From Alistipes finegoldii DSM 17242 (GTDB lineage: Bacteria; Bacteroidota; Bacteroidia; Bacteroidales; Rikenellaceae), in NCBI RefSeq assembly GCF_000265365.1, contig NC_018011.1, positions 2,497,501 to 2,561,500 of the forward strand: 64,000 nt of DNA. The letters run 5' to 3'. This document shows positions 33,047-42,512 of the stretch, piece after piece; position 1 is the stretch's first letter, and the number at the start of each line of letters is the position of its first letter. A program made the position numbers and the translations under genes. Under the pieces are notes generated by a model. It ran no database searches, was not told where the DNA came from, and saw nothing but the letters and a program-made list of their open reading frames with translations.

Positions 33047-34288
33047 TTATTGGTGTTGGTCGGGCCGCACGTAGATATGCATGTCGCGGGCCATGAAAAT
33101 TTCAGTGGAGGTCTCGCCGATCCAGCCGCAGTACTGGTTTAGGGCGGTGTAGACGCGGATAAAGTCGACCCCCGGCAGGTGCACCGGTTCGCGGGTCTCG
33201 GGATCCACGGCCCATCCGATGTCGAAGCCGTTGTAATAGTTGCCGTTTTCGTCCTTGGCCTCGTTGGGATAGTTGTCTGCATAGGCGCCGTATTTGAACA
33301 TGTATTGCAGGTAATAGGAGCCGTTGCCTGAGACATCCACGGCGTTCTTGGGCAGCAGCGTGCCTCGGAACGTCATTTCGTCGGCGTCGATCCACTTAGG
33401 ATAGTAGTCCTGGTCGTGGAACTTGTTTTTGTAGACATAGTCGGTTTGTCCTCGATTATCCTCCCATTTGATGTAGGTCATATCGGTCAGGGCGCTGTCG
33501 TTTCCTTCGCCGGGCGTCGGGACATGGTCGGGGGCGGGACGATGATAGGTGATCTCATAACCGTAGGTAGCCGCCTCATCCGTGTACCACGGATTCTTGT
33601 CGATCTCGTACCACTTGTCGTCAGGCTTGCCGTTTTGGTTCTCGTCGAACATGACCATGATGATACCCGGTTCCGAACTGCCTCCGTCGACGCCCGGATG
33701 AGCTGCGCTGTTGAACGAGTTGCCGTCGATGCGGATGTCGTATTCGCCCGGAACGTTTACGACCGTATGGTCGAATCCGAACGTGATGTAACCGCCGTAT
33801 GCGCCGAGAGAAACACCGCTCTGCATCTTTCCGGCGATGGCCTCCTCGGCCTTCTGCCGCATGGTCTCCGCCGTGTCGCCCTCCCGATATTCGGGCATCG
33901 CGTTCACGAACTGTCCCGGAGCCGGGCAGTATTCGTAGACCGTAGATATGTAGGGACTGTACTCTACCTCCTCTTCGACCACGTAAAAGGTCATCCGGTG
34001 CACGATCGGATTGACGGGGTCGAAGATTTGGAACGTTACGTCATAGGTGCCCGGGTATTGCATCAGGAAGATGTAGTCCTTCTCTTCCGAGAGCAGCGAA
34101 TCGGCTCCCGAGGCGGTCTTAACCGTCCAGCGGTAACTTTCGCCCGTGAAGGCGGGTTTGAGATCGACGGTCTGCATGCGGGCGACCTTGTAAAGGTCGT
34201 CCAGCCCGAGGCTCACATAGGGGATGCCGTCGTTTTCACAGCCGCCGAGCGCGAGGGCCGACAGCAGGATGGCGAATATCTTTTTCAT
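33047..34288 (-). CDS. Surface lipoprotein of the btu locus (shared C-terminal domain)
   Basis: About 413 residues from the ATG at 34288, which overlaps the BtuG-like stop (ATGA). Lipoprotein leader MKKIFAILLSALALGGC, a PKD-like N-terminal module (YRWTVKTASGAD, PGTYDVTFQIFD), then the shared domain: YEYCPAPGQFVNAMPEY, GGYITFGFDHTVVNVPGEYDI, GNSFNSAAHPGVDGGSSEPG, NQNGKPDDKWYEI, FDIGWAVDPETREPVHLPGVDFIRV. The chromosomal 60405 gene encodes the same domain in the same order relative to btuG and btuB. It is therefore probably a surface partner of the BtuBG receptor complex; direct B12 binding is unproven. Confidence 0.82.
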   Translation of the reverse strand: MKKIFAILLSALALGGCENDGIPYVSLGLDDLYKVARMQTVDLKPAFTGESYRWTVKTASGADSLLSEEKDYIFLMQYPGTYDVTFQIFDPVNPIVHRMTFYVVEEEVEYSPYISTVYEYCPAPGQFVNAMPEYREGDTAETMRQKAEEAIAGKMQSGVSLGAYGGYITFGFDHTVVNVPGEYDIRIDGNSFNSAAHPGVDGGSSEPGIIMVMFDENQNGKPDDKWYEIDKNPWYTDEAATYGYEITYHRPAPDHVPTPGEGNDSALTDMTYIKWEDNRGQTDYVYKNKFHDQDYYPKWIDADEMTFRGTLLPKNAVDVSGNGSYYLQYMFKYGAYADNYPNEAKDENGNYYNGFDIGWAVDPETREPVHLPGVDFIRVYTALNQYCGWIGETSTEIFMARDMHIYVRPDQHQ

Positions 34289-35442
34289 TGCCGAGTCTGT
34301 TTGCGTTCGAGAAAAACCATGTGTGCGGGGATATCGCCCGTGCGGACACTCCATTTGTGGACGCCTTCGCGCGAATAACAGTGCAATACGCCGCTCGAAA
34401 CGTAGTTCTTGGCGTCGGTGACATAGATGTCGCCGTTTCGGGGGTGGATGGCAATGCCGTAGGGAATCACGATATCGAGCTCTGTGCCGTCGGTGATGAA
34501 TTTGCGCGATACGACACGCTTTTTCTTGACGTCGATGATGGCGTAGGTTACCGTGTTTTTCGAGGTCTGGTTGCTGTACTCGACACTGTAGACATAAAGG
34601 GAATCCCCGGAGATGATCATGTTCGAAGCCGGAATGTTCATCGCCTCGGCCACCTGGTAACGTCCGCCGTTGGGTTCCAGCCGGTAGAGGTTCGACGGAA
34701 CGTCGTCGTAGTTGCCCCGCGAGGAGACCCACAGGTTGCCGTAGGCGTCGGCTTTGATGCGGCTGAGGTTGATCGCTACGTCGATCTTGTACATTTGGCG
34801 CATGGTTTCCAGTTCGATGACCGAGACCGTCGAGTCGTAGTTCGGGGCGCGGTAACCGCCCGAATTGGCGACGTAGGCGCGTCCGCCGATGATGGCCAGT
34901 TCATCGGGCTGGTAACCCACGGTCACCTGGCCGACGATCTTATAGGTGTCGAGATCCACCTTGAAGACCGCGCCCTTTTGGGCGTTGGGATCCATCGCCA
35001 CGGGCCCGACATACGCGCTAACGTAGGCATATTTGCCCTTGAACCGGATGTAGCGGCAGTTTGGAATGTCGATCTGCGTGATGCGCCGCGCCGTGTAGGC
35101 GTCCATCACCTCGACCTTGTGCGAACAATTGATGACGGCGAACAGCCGTCCGTCGTAAACCTGGATGTCGTTGCCCACGTCGCCCAATTCCTTGACGACA
35201 TTGGGATTTTTTTCTGCATAGATACCCCGGGCATAGACCGCCGTACGGTAGTCGAGGTAGTCGATGTCCGCCTTGTTGCTGCCCATGTTGCCTTCGTTCA
35301 GGAGATACATGCCGATCGGATCGGCGTCGGGATCCTCCCCGAACGGCAACACCTCATACTCGGTGGGGTTCACCAGTTCGATCTTCCGGCAGCCGGCGGC
35401 GAGGCAGCAGCCGGCCAAAACGATGAAGAGATACCTTTTCAT
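34285..35442 (-). CDS. btuG: BtuG-like surface beta-propeller lipoprotein (island copy)
   Basis: The 385-residue lipoprotein (MKRYLFIVLAGCCLAAGC) has a body of repeated blades typical of YncE-like seven-bladed propellers: GNDIQVYDGRLFAVINCSHKVEVMDAYTARR, RYIRFKGKYAYVSAY, PDELAIIGGRAYVANSGG, and IAIHPRNGDIYVTDAKNY. In Bacteroides, BtuG is a surface propeller that binds cobalamin with extremely high affinity and caps BtuB. The assignment rests on fold, lipobox, the riboswitch, and location 12 bases after btuB. The chromosomal counterpart is 61306-62349, clearly divergent from it in sequence. Confidence 0.75.
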   Translation of the reverse strand: MKRYLFIVLAGCCLAAGCRKIELVNPTEYEVLPFGEDPDADPIGMYLLNEGNMGSNKADIDYLDYRTAVYARGIYAEKNPNVVKELGDVGNDIQVYDGRLFAVINCSHKVEVMDAYTARRITQIDIPNCRYIRFKGKYAYVSAYVGPVAMDPNAQKGAVFKVDLDTYKIVGQVTVGYQPDELAIIGGRAYVANSGGYRAPNYDSTVSVIELETMRQMYKIDVAINLSRIKADAYGNLWVSSRGNYDDVPSNLYRLEPNGGRYQVAEAMNIPASNMIISGDSLYVYSVEYSNQTSKNTVTYAIIDVKKKRVVSRKFITDGTELDIVIPYGIAIHPRNGDIYVTDAKNYVSSGVLHCYSREGVHKWSVRTGDIPAHMVFLERKQTRQ

Positions 35443-35454
35443 GGCTCGCGGAGG

Positions 35455-37533
35455 TTAGAGATCGACGCTGACGACGAACCGGAAGTTGGTCTTCGGCATC
35501 GGATAGTTGAGCACCACGTCGTAATCCTGTCCGAAAAGATTGTTAACCTCGGCCGTGGCCTTGAGGGTTCGGGTGCGGATCTTGAAAGTCTTTTGCAGCG
35601 AGAGGTCGCTCGTGTACCACGGCTGGGTGTGGTTGCGCGGGATGTTCTCCTGCTGGTTGTAGCGCTGGCCCGTGTAGATGAAGCTGTAATTGAGCCCCCA
35701 CCCCTTGTAGAACAGCGCGAGGATGGCCGAGCCGCTGTGCCAGGGGATGTAGGGAATCTGGTCACGGTAGTAGGTGTCGGCCGGGTCGGTGATGTCGATG
35801 GCCTCCTGATAGGTGTACTGGAACTTGGTCGTCACCTCCAGTTTGCCGAGCGTGAACAGGGCGTTCAGCACGGCGTCCACGCCCTTGATCTCCACTTCGC
35901 CCAGATTGAGCATCGTCCAGCGGAACTGCTGTCCCTTGGGATAGGCGATGATTTTATCTGTGATTTTGTTGTAGTAGGCGTCGACCGAAACGTCGAGCAT
36001 CCGCATGAAAGGCGATTTCTCAAAATTGCGCGTGTATTTCAGGCCGACGTTGAATTGTTCGGCATATTCGGGCTTGAGGAAGGCGTTGCCCATGTCCGTA
36101 TAGTAGAGGTCGTTGAAGGTCGGCATACGGAACATCCGTTTGTAGAAGGCGCGTACAGAGAGGTCGTGGTTTTTCAGCACTTTGAACGATCCGAAGAACG
36201 CCGGGGTAGCCACAGCCTTGTCTGGCCGGGCTTCGAAGCGCTCGACCTTTTCGTGGACAAAGTAACCCAGCACGCTGGCCTGCATCTTCAACCGTCCCCA
36301 TTCAAATGCCGTGGCCAATGCGGCCATATGGGTATAGCGCGTCGGAAAGGGGAAGGTGCCATCGCTTTCTGTGGGCATGTAAAAAGTGGCGTCGAGCGTA
36401 TTCCATTGGAAGTCATAGGCCAGCGACACCTCCCAGTGTTCGAAGATGTTGTAGAGATTAGCGCACGAGAAATAGAACTCCTTCTGCTTGTAGGTGTTCT
36501 TGGTTTGGATCAACTTGGCGTCTTGATTCTCGTAATGGGTGTAGTCGGCGGCGTACTTGGTGTTGAACAGCGTGCGGAATTTCTTCGACCAGCGGTTGGT
36601 CAGCGTTCCCTGGATGAACGAGTTGGTGTCTCACAGCCGCTCACCATGGCGAAAGACGTTGTTGACGATGGCTCCCGGGATGCCGCGTTCGGAGTTGTAG
36701 GTGTAGGCCCGCACGGTCCATTGTCCGTCGGCCATCTTGCCGTGGAGTCCGGCCTCCATGCGCGTAGCGTTGATGTCGCCGTTCTGTCGGTAGGCCGTTG
36801 TGTCGTAGGCGATCTCGCCCAGCGTGTTGCGGCGGCGGTAGCGGAATTTGTACCGGCCGGTGGCATTGATCCACTCGCCGCTGAACGACGAGCTGACGGC
36901 GTCGGAGATCTTATACTCGTAGCGCATCGAGGGATTGATGAGCCCGAACGAGCCGGTCTTCATCGTGGCCTTGAAATTGGCCCGCTTGCCCTCCTCGAAG
37001 CGGGGGCGCCGCGTAGTGATGTAGATGGTTCCCGAGGCCCCGAAATCCTTGGCCGACTGGAAAATGTCACTCTTCTGTCCGTTATAGAGCGATATTTCCT
37101 CCACGTCGTCCAGCGAGAAGCGCCCCAGATCGACCTGCCCGTTCTGGGCGTTGCCCAACTGGATTCCGTCGTAGAAGACCGCCATGTGGTTGGTGCCCAT
37201 TGAGCGGATGTTGACGGTCTTCAGTCCGCCTACACCTCCGTAGTCCTTGAGCTGCACGCCCGCGAAATAGCGGATGGCGTCGGCCACCGAAAGACTGTTC
37301 AGCCGTTGCAGGTCGACCTCCTTGAGGACCTGTGCGGGGATGACTTCGCGGTATTTGGGAATGACGGGGGTGCCGACGATGATGACCTCGTTGATTTTCT
37401 GGATACTGTCCAGTTTTCCGACGTAACGCCGGTTCGTGGTGGAATCGGCTTTATCGGATGCCTGAACTGCTGTGGAAATTCCCCCCCCCGCAATAAATGC
37501 GAGACATAGGATCGAAAGGTAGAATTGCTTCAT
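35455..37533 (-). pseudogene. btuB: TonB-dependent cobalamin receptor BtuB (island copy) with an in-frame TGA
   Basis: Reading from the ATG at 37533 (MKQFYLSILCLAFIAGGG signal peptide), the frame runs through the plug (EVIIVGTPVIPKYRE, LNSLSVADAIRYFAGVQLKDYGGVGG, YDGIQLGNAQNGQVDLGRFS) and into the barrel. At 36631-36633 a TGA follows FRHGERL. The same frame continues without a break (DTNSFIQGTLTNRW) to the barrel end at 35455. The family has Trp here (RLWD), so one TGG to TGA change explains it. As read, a 300-residue truncated product would result from a 692-codon gene. Riboswitch 2 lies directly upstream. A run of nine G encodes the AGGG of the signal peptide. Confidence 0.88.
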
Positions 37534-37671
37534 TATGCGCTTGGTATCAATAGTTTGTTCGGTAACCATTGATTCCACAGCCGCAATGCAACGAAACAAA
37601 ATGAAAAAGTGCTTTACATGCATTATCGATTCACGCCCATTCTCCGCAGGCTGCGAAACCAATCTGTCATG

Positions 37672-37853
37672 CAAGGCAGGTCTTCTGACTTATTCCGGTT
37701 ACGACGCCTTCCCGGTTTTCACCAGTGGCTGAGATTGTCGATCCCTCATGTGTCCGTTTCCGGACAGGAACTTACAGCAGCGGGAACTGTTGCCGACTTT
37801 CACGGCATTCCCTTTTAATCGATCGGAGGCCATATGGCCTTCTTTCCGAACCT
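37672..37853 (-). promoter_or_regulatory. Cobalamin riboswitch 2 (island btuB operon)
   Basis: On the minus strand the B12 element is complete, ending with box GTCAGAAGACCTGCC (37689-37675), and it starts just after a TATCTTTG -7 element (37869-37862). The leader between the box and the btuB start is about 140 bases and contains CCTGCGGAGAATGG, which recurs after riboswitch 4. It should repress the btu cargo run when cobalamin is plentiful. Confidence 0.93.
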
Positions 37854-37897
37854 TTGCGTGGCAAAGATACAAAATTTACCAGTAATAAAAAATGTTT

Positions 37898-38518
37898 TTA
37901 TTTTTTATTAGTCTGTGTCGTTTTATATTGGTCGCTCTGTTTATACCAATATGTAGCTTCGCCCCGCCATTCGTTCCGATCTCTATATAAATACCCGGTT
38001 GCCAATATTGTCAAAATTGATAATACGGTTAGAAATACGATTGTTCTCAGAACGATAGGTGGTTGTTTGAGATAGCGTATCTGGGTTTTCATTTCCCATA
38101 ATGTATTGTTGGCGAGCTTTTCGAATTTCGTCGTATCAACTTCGTTCTTGAATTCGGATAAAGACTTTTTGAAACTTAGAACTTCAGTAATTATTGTTCG
38201 ATTCTCCTTGTCGATCACCTCCAGTCTCCCCGCTAACTGCGCCAGCAACGCGTTGTATCTGTCGGTAAATTCCTGCATCTGCTCGGTTTTTGCTCCGGAC
38301 AAGGCCGTATTCCGTTGCAGTTGTTCGAGCTGCTGTGCGATCTGCCCTTGCGAGCGTTCCGCGGCCTCTATCAGCCGTTCGATCCGTCCAAGCTGGACAT
38401 TCTCCAAACCTGCGTTTCCTGCGCTGCCTGCCTTGGCGTTTTTGATGGTTTTGACAAGCGTTTCCTTGAGGTCTTCATACATCTCGATCGAGAGGTCGAT
38501 CTTATTTTCGTTGTTCAT
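37898..38518 (-). CDS. Coiled-coil membrane protein of the mobilization module
   Basis: The 206-residue protein has long Gln/Glu-rich coiled-coil regions (RIERLIEAAERSQGQIAQQLEQLQ, and FTDRYNALLAQLAGRLEVIDKE) and one membrane helix near residues 160-178 (IVLRTIVFLTVLSILTILATG). Small proteins of this type commonly follow the relaxase gene in Bacteroides mobilizable elements, where they may help couple the relaxosome to the host or to a helper transfer pore. No named domain is recognised. It starts 18 bases after the relaxase stop. Confidence 0.7.
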   Translation of the reverse strand: MNNENKIDLSIEMYEDLKETLVKTIKNAKAGSAGNAGLENVQLGRIERLIEAAERSQGQIAQQLEQLQRNTALSGAKTEQMQEFTDRYNALLAQLAGRLEVIDKENRTIITEVLSFKKSLSEFKNEVDTTKFEKLANNTLWEMKTQIRYLKQPPIVLRTIVFLTVLSILTILATGYLYRDRNEWRGEATYWYKQSDQYKTTQTNKK

Positions 38519-38536
38519 GGTTTTCCGGTTTTAAGG

Positions 38537-39607
38537 TTATATTTTCATTTTGGCTCTTCTTTTCTGTTCTTCGAGCTTGCGGCGGCGTTCCATCGCGGCG
38601 ATGGCCATTGCTTCGGCTGCGGCGTTGAGCAGCGCCGTGATTCGTGCTATATGCTCTTCGGGACTTTCTCCCGGCTTGCGCTGCAACTGTGCGGCCGATA
38701 CTCCGACCGGCGAACTGGCCGGCGGAAGCGGAATCGCGTCGATCTTTCCGCCGGGGCTAGGCGCCGCAGGCTCTTCGCGCGTACCGCCGCCCATGCCGCC
38801 GAACAACCCGGCAAATGCCGAACGGTAATTGCCTGCCGCCGCCGAGAGGTTTCCGAGGAGCTCGGCCCGATGCAGCGCCTGCTGTTGCAGGTGGGTGAAC
38901 CGGTTGTCGAGTTTCGTAAAGCTGAATGCCCTGTCGATCTTCGATCCGGAGAACTCGAAGCCGTTTTTCGAGAAGAGGACACCCTGCTTGCGGTTGGTAT
39001 TTCCGCAATACTTATAGCGGACGTTGATGCCCTGTTCCTTTAATTTACCTTCCAACTCGTTCCAGTTCTTGCATTTGGGCAGACAGCCTTTGATCGCATC
39101 GTAGATTTCGTATCTGGTCTTGTCGGGTTCGCGCAGCCGCTCCCGCCGTACGTCGTCCTTTCCCGGTGCGAGATACAATCCGTACTTCTCGGTCAGCTCC
39201 CGGCAGACCTTGGCGTTGCGGATCTTGATGTTCCTGTCCGATATGGTCTGCCCGTTGTTCCCGACCCGGTTGTAGACCAGATGGCAGTGCGGATGGGGCT
39301 GGTCGAGATGGCGCACCAATAGATACTGCGTATCGGTGATGCCCATCTTTTGCATATACTCCTTTGCGATCTGCGTCATCAGGGCGTCGGTCATCCGCGG
39401 GGCGTCTTTGGGTGAGAAAGACAAGGAGATATGGCCGACATTGTTTTTCAGCCGTGGGTTGAGCATGGTCTGGTCTTTGAAGTCCTGCACCATATCCTTC
39501 ACTTCCGGGGGCATGATTCCTTCGGCTTCCAATATCCGGGATTCTTCTTTCATCACGTAGCCTACCGTCCCCGAAAAAGACGATCCCGATATTACCTTAC
39601 CGACCAT
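38537..39607 (-). CDS. Relaxase / mobilization nuclease (MobB-like)
   Basis: The 356-residue protein has the MobA/VirD2-type relaxase layout: an N-terminal GKVISGSSFSGTVGYVM with the candidate Tyr, HISLSFSPKDAPR, then HLDQPHPHCHLVYNRVG, which supplies the metal-binding His triad. It nicks the transfer origin of the element and stays bound to the strand during mobilization. The Pro-rich, charged C-terminal third is typical of Bacteroides relaxases. It overlaps mobC by 11 bases. No coupling protein or type IV system follows, so transfer in trans is expected. Confidence 0.9.
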   Translation of the reverse strand: MVGKVISGSSFSGTVGYVMKEESRILEAEGIMPPEVKDMVQDFKDQTMLNPRLKNNVGHISLSFSPKDAPRMTDALMTQIAKEYMQKMGITDTQYLLVRHLDQPHPHCHLVYNRVGNNGQTISDRNIKIRNAKVCRELTEKYGLYLAPGKDDVRRERLREPDKTRYEIYDAIKGCLPKCKNWNELEGKLKEQGINVRYKYCGNTNRKQGVLFSKNGFEFSGSKIDRAFSFTKLDNRFTHLQQQALHRAELLGNLSAAAGNYRSAFAGLFGGMGGGTREEPAAPSPGGKIDAIPLPPASSPVGVSAAQLQRKPGESPEEHIARITALLNAAAEAMAIAAMERRRKLEEQKRRAKMKI

Positions 39608-39965
39608 CGCATATTTGTTTCAGGAGTTTTTCGATGGCCGTGATGATCGCCGCATGCCGTACCCTGACAGCCGCCAGACCTTTGGCATTGGCCAGCCGGG
39701 TCAGCTGGTTCAGATTCCGGGCGATGCCTTTGAGCTGGGCCATGAAATCCAGCTGTTCGCGTGTGATTCGCGCCCTTACCGTTCCTCGGTCGATCAGCTG
39801 GCGCAGGACTTCGGCAGGCGGTTGCCCTGCCTCGCGGCAGAGGGCCGAGAATCGGAGTTTCCGTTCGGGGCTGAGCCGCGTGCTGACGACGTATTTGCGG
39901 ATGCGGCCGATACTGACTTTCGGGCGTCCGCCTTGTTTGCCGTATGTTTTTTTCGGTGTTTCCAT
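39597..39965 (-). CDS. mobC: Plasmid mobilization relaxosome protein MobC
   Basis: The 122-residue basic protein matches the MobC family in length and in the pattern RLSPERKLRFSALCREAGQPPAEVLRQLIDRG (ribbon-helix-helix part) and FMAQLKGIARNLNQLTRLANAKG. MobC binds near oriT and helps the relaxase open the DNA. It overlaps the relaxase gene by 11 bases and lies 101 bases after the primase stop; the oriT is likely in or near that gap (39966-40066). Confidence 0.85.
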   Translation of the reverse strand: METPKKTYGKQGGRPKVSIGRIRKYVVSTRLSPERKLRFSALCREAGQPPAEVLRQLIDRGTVRARITREQLDFMAQLKGIARNLNQLTRLANAKGLAAVRVRHAAIITAIEKLLKQICDGR

Positions 39966-40066
39966 GATAAGTGGTTTGTAAGCATTTTTTTTCAGACCAG
40001 CGGGATTTTACGCCGACCAGCGGGGAAGGCGCAGTTTTCGTCTACGAAAACACAACCTTGCCTTCC

Positions 40067-41077
40067 TTAAATCTTTACCCCTTTCCGACACGGTGGTTCA
40101 ATTTCCGCCCTTTCCGCTTTCAGAGCTTGCAGATTATTCCGACAAGAGTGATCTTGCTTATCGGATATAGTTTTCGTGGTCTTAGGTCGGTCTTTTATGC
40201 GGGCGATCAGATAGTCGTTTACGTCCTTGTGCCCGCTGTAAAAATGCCTTTGGTCGATTACCTCGCTGCGGGGGCAAAGACGGATCAGATCGGAGGTCGT
40301 TTTACGCCCGGCTTCGTCGTTGTCAAAGAAGGCGTGAATCACCGGATGCCGGGAGAGAAACGGGATGGCTTTGGGCAGGTTGACGACCGAGTTCAGAACC
40401 GCGGCGTCGATGCGCAGTCGTTCGGGATGTTTCAGCGAAAGATAAGCGAGGAAATCCATAAATCCTTCGAAGGCGATCACCGTATCGGAACGGTTGTCGA
40501 TGGTGGTGATATGTTTGGGCGAGGAGCCGCCTTTGAACCGCTCGGAGCGGAGCTCCCACCCTCCGGCATCGTTGCGGAACCCGACGGCGAAAAAGGCGCG
40601 GCCGTTTACCTCGTAGCGGACTTCGCGGCAGAATGCCGCGGCGACAGACGGGACGATGCCGCGCGAGACGAGATAACCGATCAGTGCCGGATGACGGAGC
40701 GGGTCATCGGAAAGGATGCGGAGTGCGGGGACGGCGGCTAGACGCACGACCGGCGAGGGCCCTCCGACAGCTGGACGCTCGCCAACACTCGGTGAAAGAG
40801 AAGCGGAACCGGCGTCCCTTTTTTCACCGTTTTGCAGCCGTCGGACAGCTTCACGGCTGTCGCACCGCTCCAACCGCATCACGAGGGTGAGCAATGTGCC
40901 GCCTTCGCCCAGTCCGAAGTCGTACCAAAGATTTCGCACGTAGTCCACTTTGAAACTCGGCGTGCGTTCTTCCCGCAAAGGGGAAAGATACATACCGTAG
41001 CCGTTGCATTCGTACTTGGGCTGAATGCCCCGCCGTGCGAGGAATTGCCTGATGCCGATATTTTTCAGATCATTCAT
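40067..41077 (-). CDS. TOPRIM-type DNA primase of the element
   Basis: The 336-residue protein begins with a CHC2-like region (YECNGYGMYLSPLREERTPSFKVDYVRNLWYDFGLGEGG), the zinc-finger-plus-active fold of DnaG primases with the Cys/His ligands partly degenerate. It continues with a TOPRIM domain (DTVIAFEGFMDFLAYLS, then HAFFDNDEAGRKTT, the acidic metal motif). It should prime replication of the excised circle or of the transferred strand. It is paired with the VapE-like ATPase across a gap full of TAGTA repeats. A low-similarity linker between the domains is normal for this group. Confidence 0.85.
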   Translation of the reverse strand: MNDLKNIGIRQFLARRGIQPKYECNGYGMYLSPLREERTPSFKVDYVRNLWYDFGLGEGGTLLTLVMRLERCDSREAVRRLQNGEKRDAGSASLSPSVGERPAVGGPSPVVRLAAVPALRILSDDPLRHPALIGYLVSRGIVPSVAAAFCREVRYEVNGRAFFAVGFRNDAGGWELRSERFKGGSSPKHITTIDNRSDTVIAFEGFMDFLAYLSLKHPERLRIDAAVLNSVVNLPKAIPFLSRHPVIHAFFDNDEAGRKTTSDLIRLCPRSEVIDQRHFYSGHKDVNDYLIARIKDRPKTTKTISDKQDHSCRNNLQALKAERAEIEPPCRKGVKI

Positions 41078-41303
41078 AATGTTTGTTTTTCGAAGTTTAG
41101 CGATATTGCCTTACTACCTACTACATTCGCGTAATCGTTTGATAAACAATTTGCTATGCGTAGTAATGAAGTGCATGGCAGCTTACTACCGTAGTAATTG
41201 ACGTAGTAGCGTCGTAAGATGCCGTAAGGTGTTTTTTTACATCCTACTACACGCCTGCGTGTTCTTTTTCAATGTTTTGCAGCTGTGTGTAGTAGCGTAG
41301 TAA
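41078..41303. other. Intergenic region with clustered TAGTA/TACTA repeats
   Basis: In 226 bases between the primase and ATPase genes, the short words CTACTAC, GTAGTA and their complements occur at least nine times, in both orientations (for example CTTACTACCGTAGTAATTGACGTAGTAGC, split across 41180-41210). The spacing is irregular. This could be a replication origin with short iterons, an operator set, or part of the transfer or replication system of the element. Confidence 0.5.
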
Positions 41304-42512
41304 CTACAATCCGTAAGAGACGAAAGGATTGGGTGTGATCTTCTCGATGACCCAGCCGTAGACGGGATTTCCGTTGACACGTTTCGAGCGGCGCTCGAAC
41401 CCAGCCTTGCGCAAGGCTTCACCCATACGTTTCTCGGAGAGGTTCAGCGATGAATAGCTGCGCAGGTAGTCCAGAATCTCCACGGTGGTCATAAAGCAAT
41501 CCGTGACGGCATGTTCCGGAGGTTTCTCGAACCCTTTCAGCAGCATTTCGTATTCGATGGTCTGGACATGGAATGCGGCGTTTCCCCGGTGCAGTTCTTC
41601 GATTTCGGCGTCGTCGAACCAATAGCGGAATCCGTTGCTCAGGAGTGTTCGGGCTTCGGCATATACCCGATCCATATTGACCCATATCGCCCGGTCGATG
41701 TCGATGGATAACACCTCGAAGGGCAGGAAGCGCCGCGAGCCGGTCGGATCGGTCAGAAAGTCGTTCCCGTTCACCGAGGCCATGAAGCTCGCCAAGTGGG
41801 GATACTCTTCGATGTAGACGTCGTAGGGCCGCCGGTATTTGACCGAAGGAGCCGTGATGAGGTTCTTCAGCTCGTTTTCATCCCGTTTGTTGAGCGCCTT
41901 CAGCTGGTCGTCGATGTTAATGAAGAGGTATTCGGCGACCAGCGTCAGCACGTCCTTGTTCTGCGGGTCGATTTTTCCCGTGAAAAGATAACTGGCGAGT
42001 GAGCGGGGACAGAGGTTGTCGAGCCACGTGGTCTTGAACTTTCCCTGCTCGCCGGTCAGTACCAGACAGACATGGTTCTGACATCCGAGGTCATTCATCG
42101 CATTGGCGACCACGCCGACGAGCCATTTGGTCAGGTACTTCGACCAATGCAGGGCATTGCGCACAGTGACGGTCGCGGCCAGTTCGCCGATCGCCTGCGT
42201 TCCCGTTGCTGGCGGCAGTTTATGAAAATACGCCTGCACGGGATTTACACGCTCGGAAAAGTCGCTTTCGAGCATGCTGCGCAGGTTCTCCGCCGAGGTG
42301 GAGATGCCGATGGTGCGGTCGAGCTCCCGCCGGAAGGAGTTGAGCCGGTATTTGGTCACGGGGAGGAACTCGCCGTCGCTGCTGCGGAACTCCGCACGGC
42401 TTTTGACCGTGTTGTAGCGAAAGGCGTAATGCTCCCGCAGGAACTCCTCGATACGCTCGTTCCGGGACTGCTTGCCGGGGACTGCAACGCTGTCTGACGA
42501 CTTATTTGCCAT
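41304..42512 (-). CDS. VapE/VirE-like P-loop ATPase (element replication)
   Basis: The 402-residue protein has a Walker A GEQGKFKTTW at about residue 180, a Walker B-like LFINIDDQLKALNK, a sensor-type NGNDFLTDPTGSRRFLPFEV, and a C-terminal DNA-binding tail (LSEKRMGEALRKAGFERRSKRV). This is the VapE/VirE helicase-like superfamily used by many Bacteroides elements to replicate themselves. It overlaps the HTH protein gene by 11 bases and pairs with the TOPRIM primase downstream. It is shorter than family members that carry a fused primase, which fits the split arrangement. Confidence 0.85.
   Translation of the reverse strand: MANKSSDSVAVPGKQSRNERIEEFLREHYAFRYNTVKSRAEFRSSDGEFLPVTKYRLNSFRRELDRTIGISTSAENLRSMLESDFSERVNPVQAYFHKLPPATGTQAIGELAATVTVRNALHWSKYLTKWLVGVVANAMNDLGCQNHVCLVLTGEQGKFKTTWLDNLCPRSLASYLFTGKIDPQNKDVLTLVAEYLFINIDDQLKALNKRDENELKNLITAPSVKYRRPYDVYIEEYPHLASFMASVNGNDFLTDPTGSRRFLPFEVLSIDIDRAIWVNMDRVYAEARTLLSNGFRYWFDDAEIEELHRGNAAFHVQTIEYEMLLKGFEKPPEHAVTDCFMTTVEILDYLRSYSSLNLSEKRMGEALRKAGFERRSKRVNGNPVYGWVIEKITPNPFVSYGL

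Noticed and set aside
34288..37203. 971-codon plus-strand frame over btuB and btuG
   Set aside because: Antisense shadow of the island btu genes. Val/Asp/Arg-rich sequence without domains.
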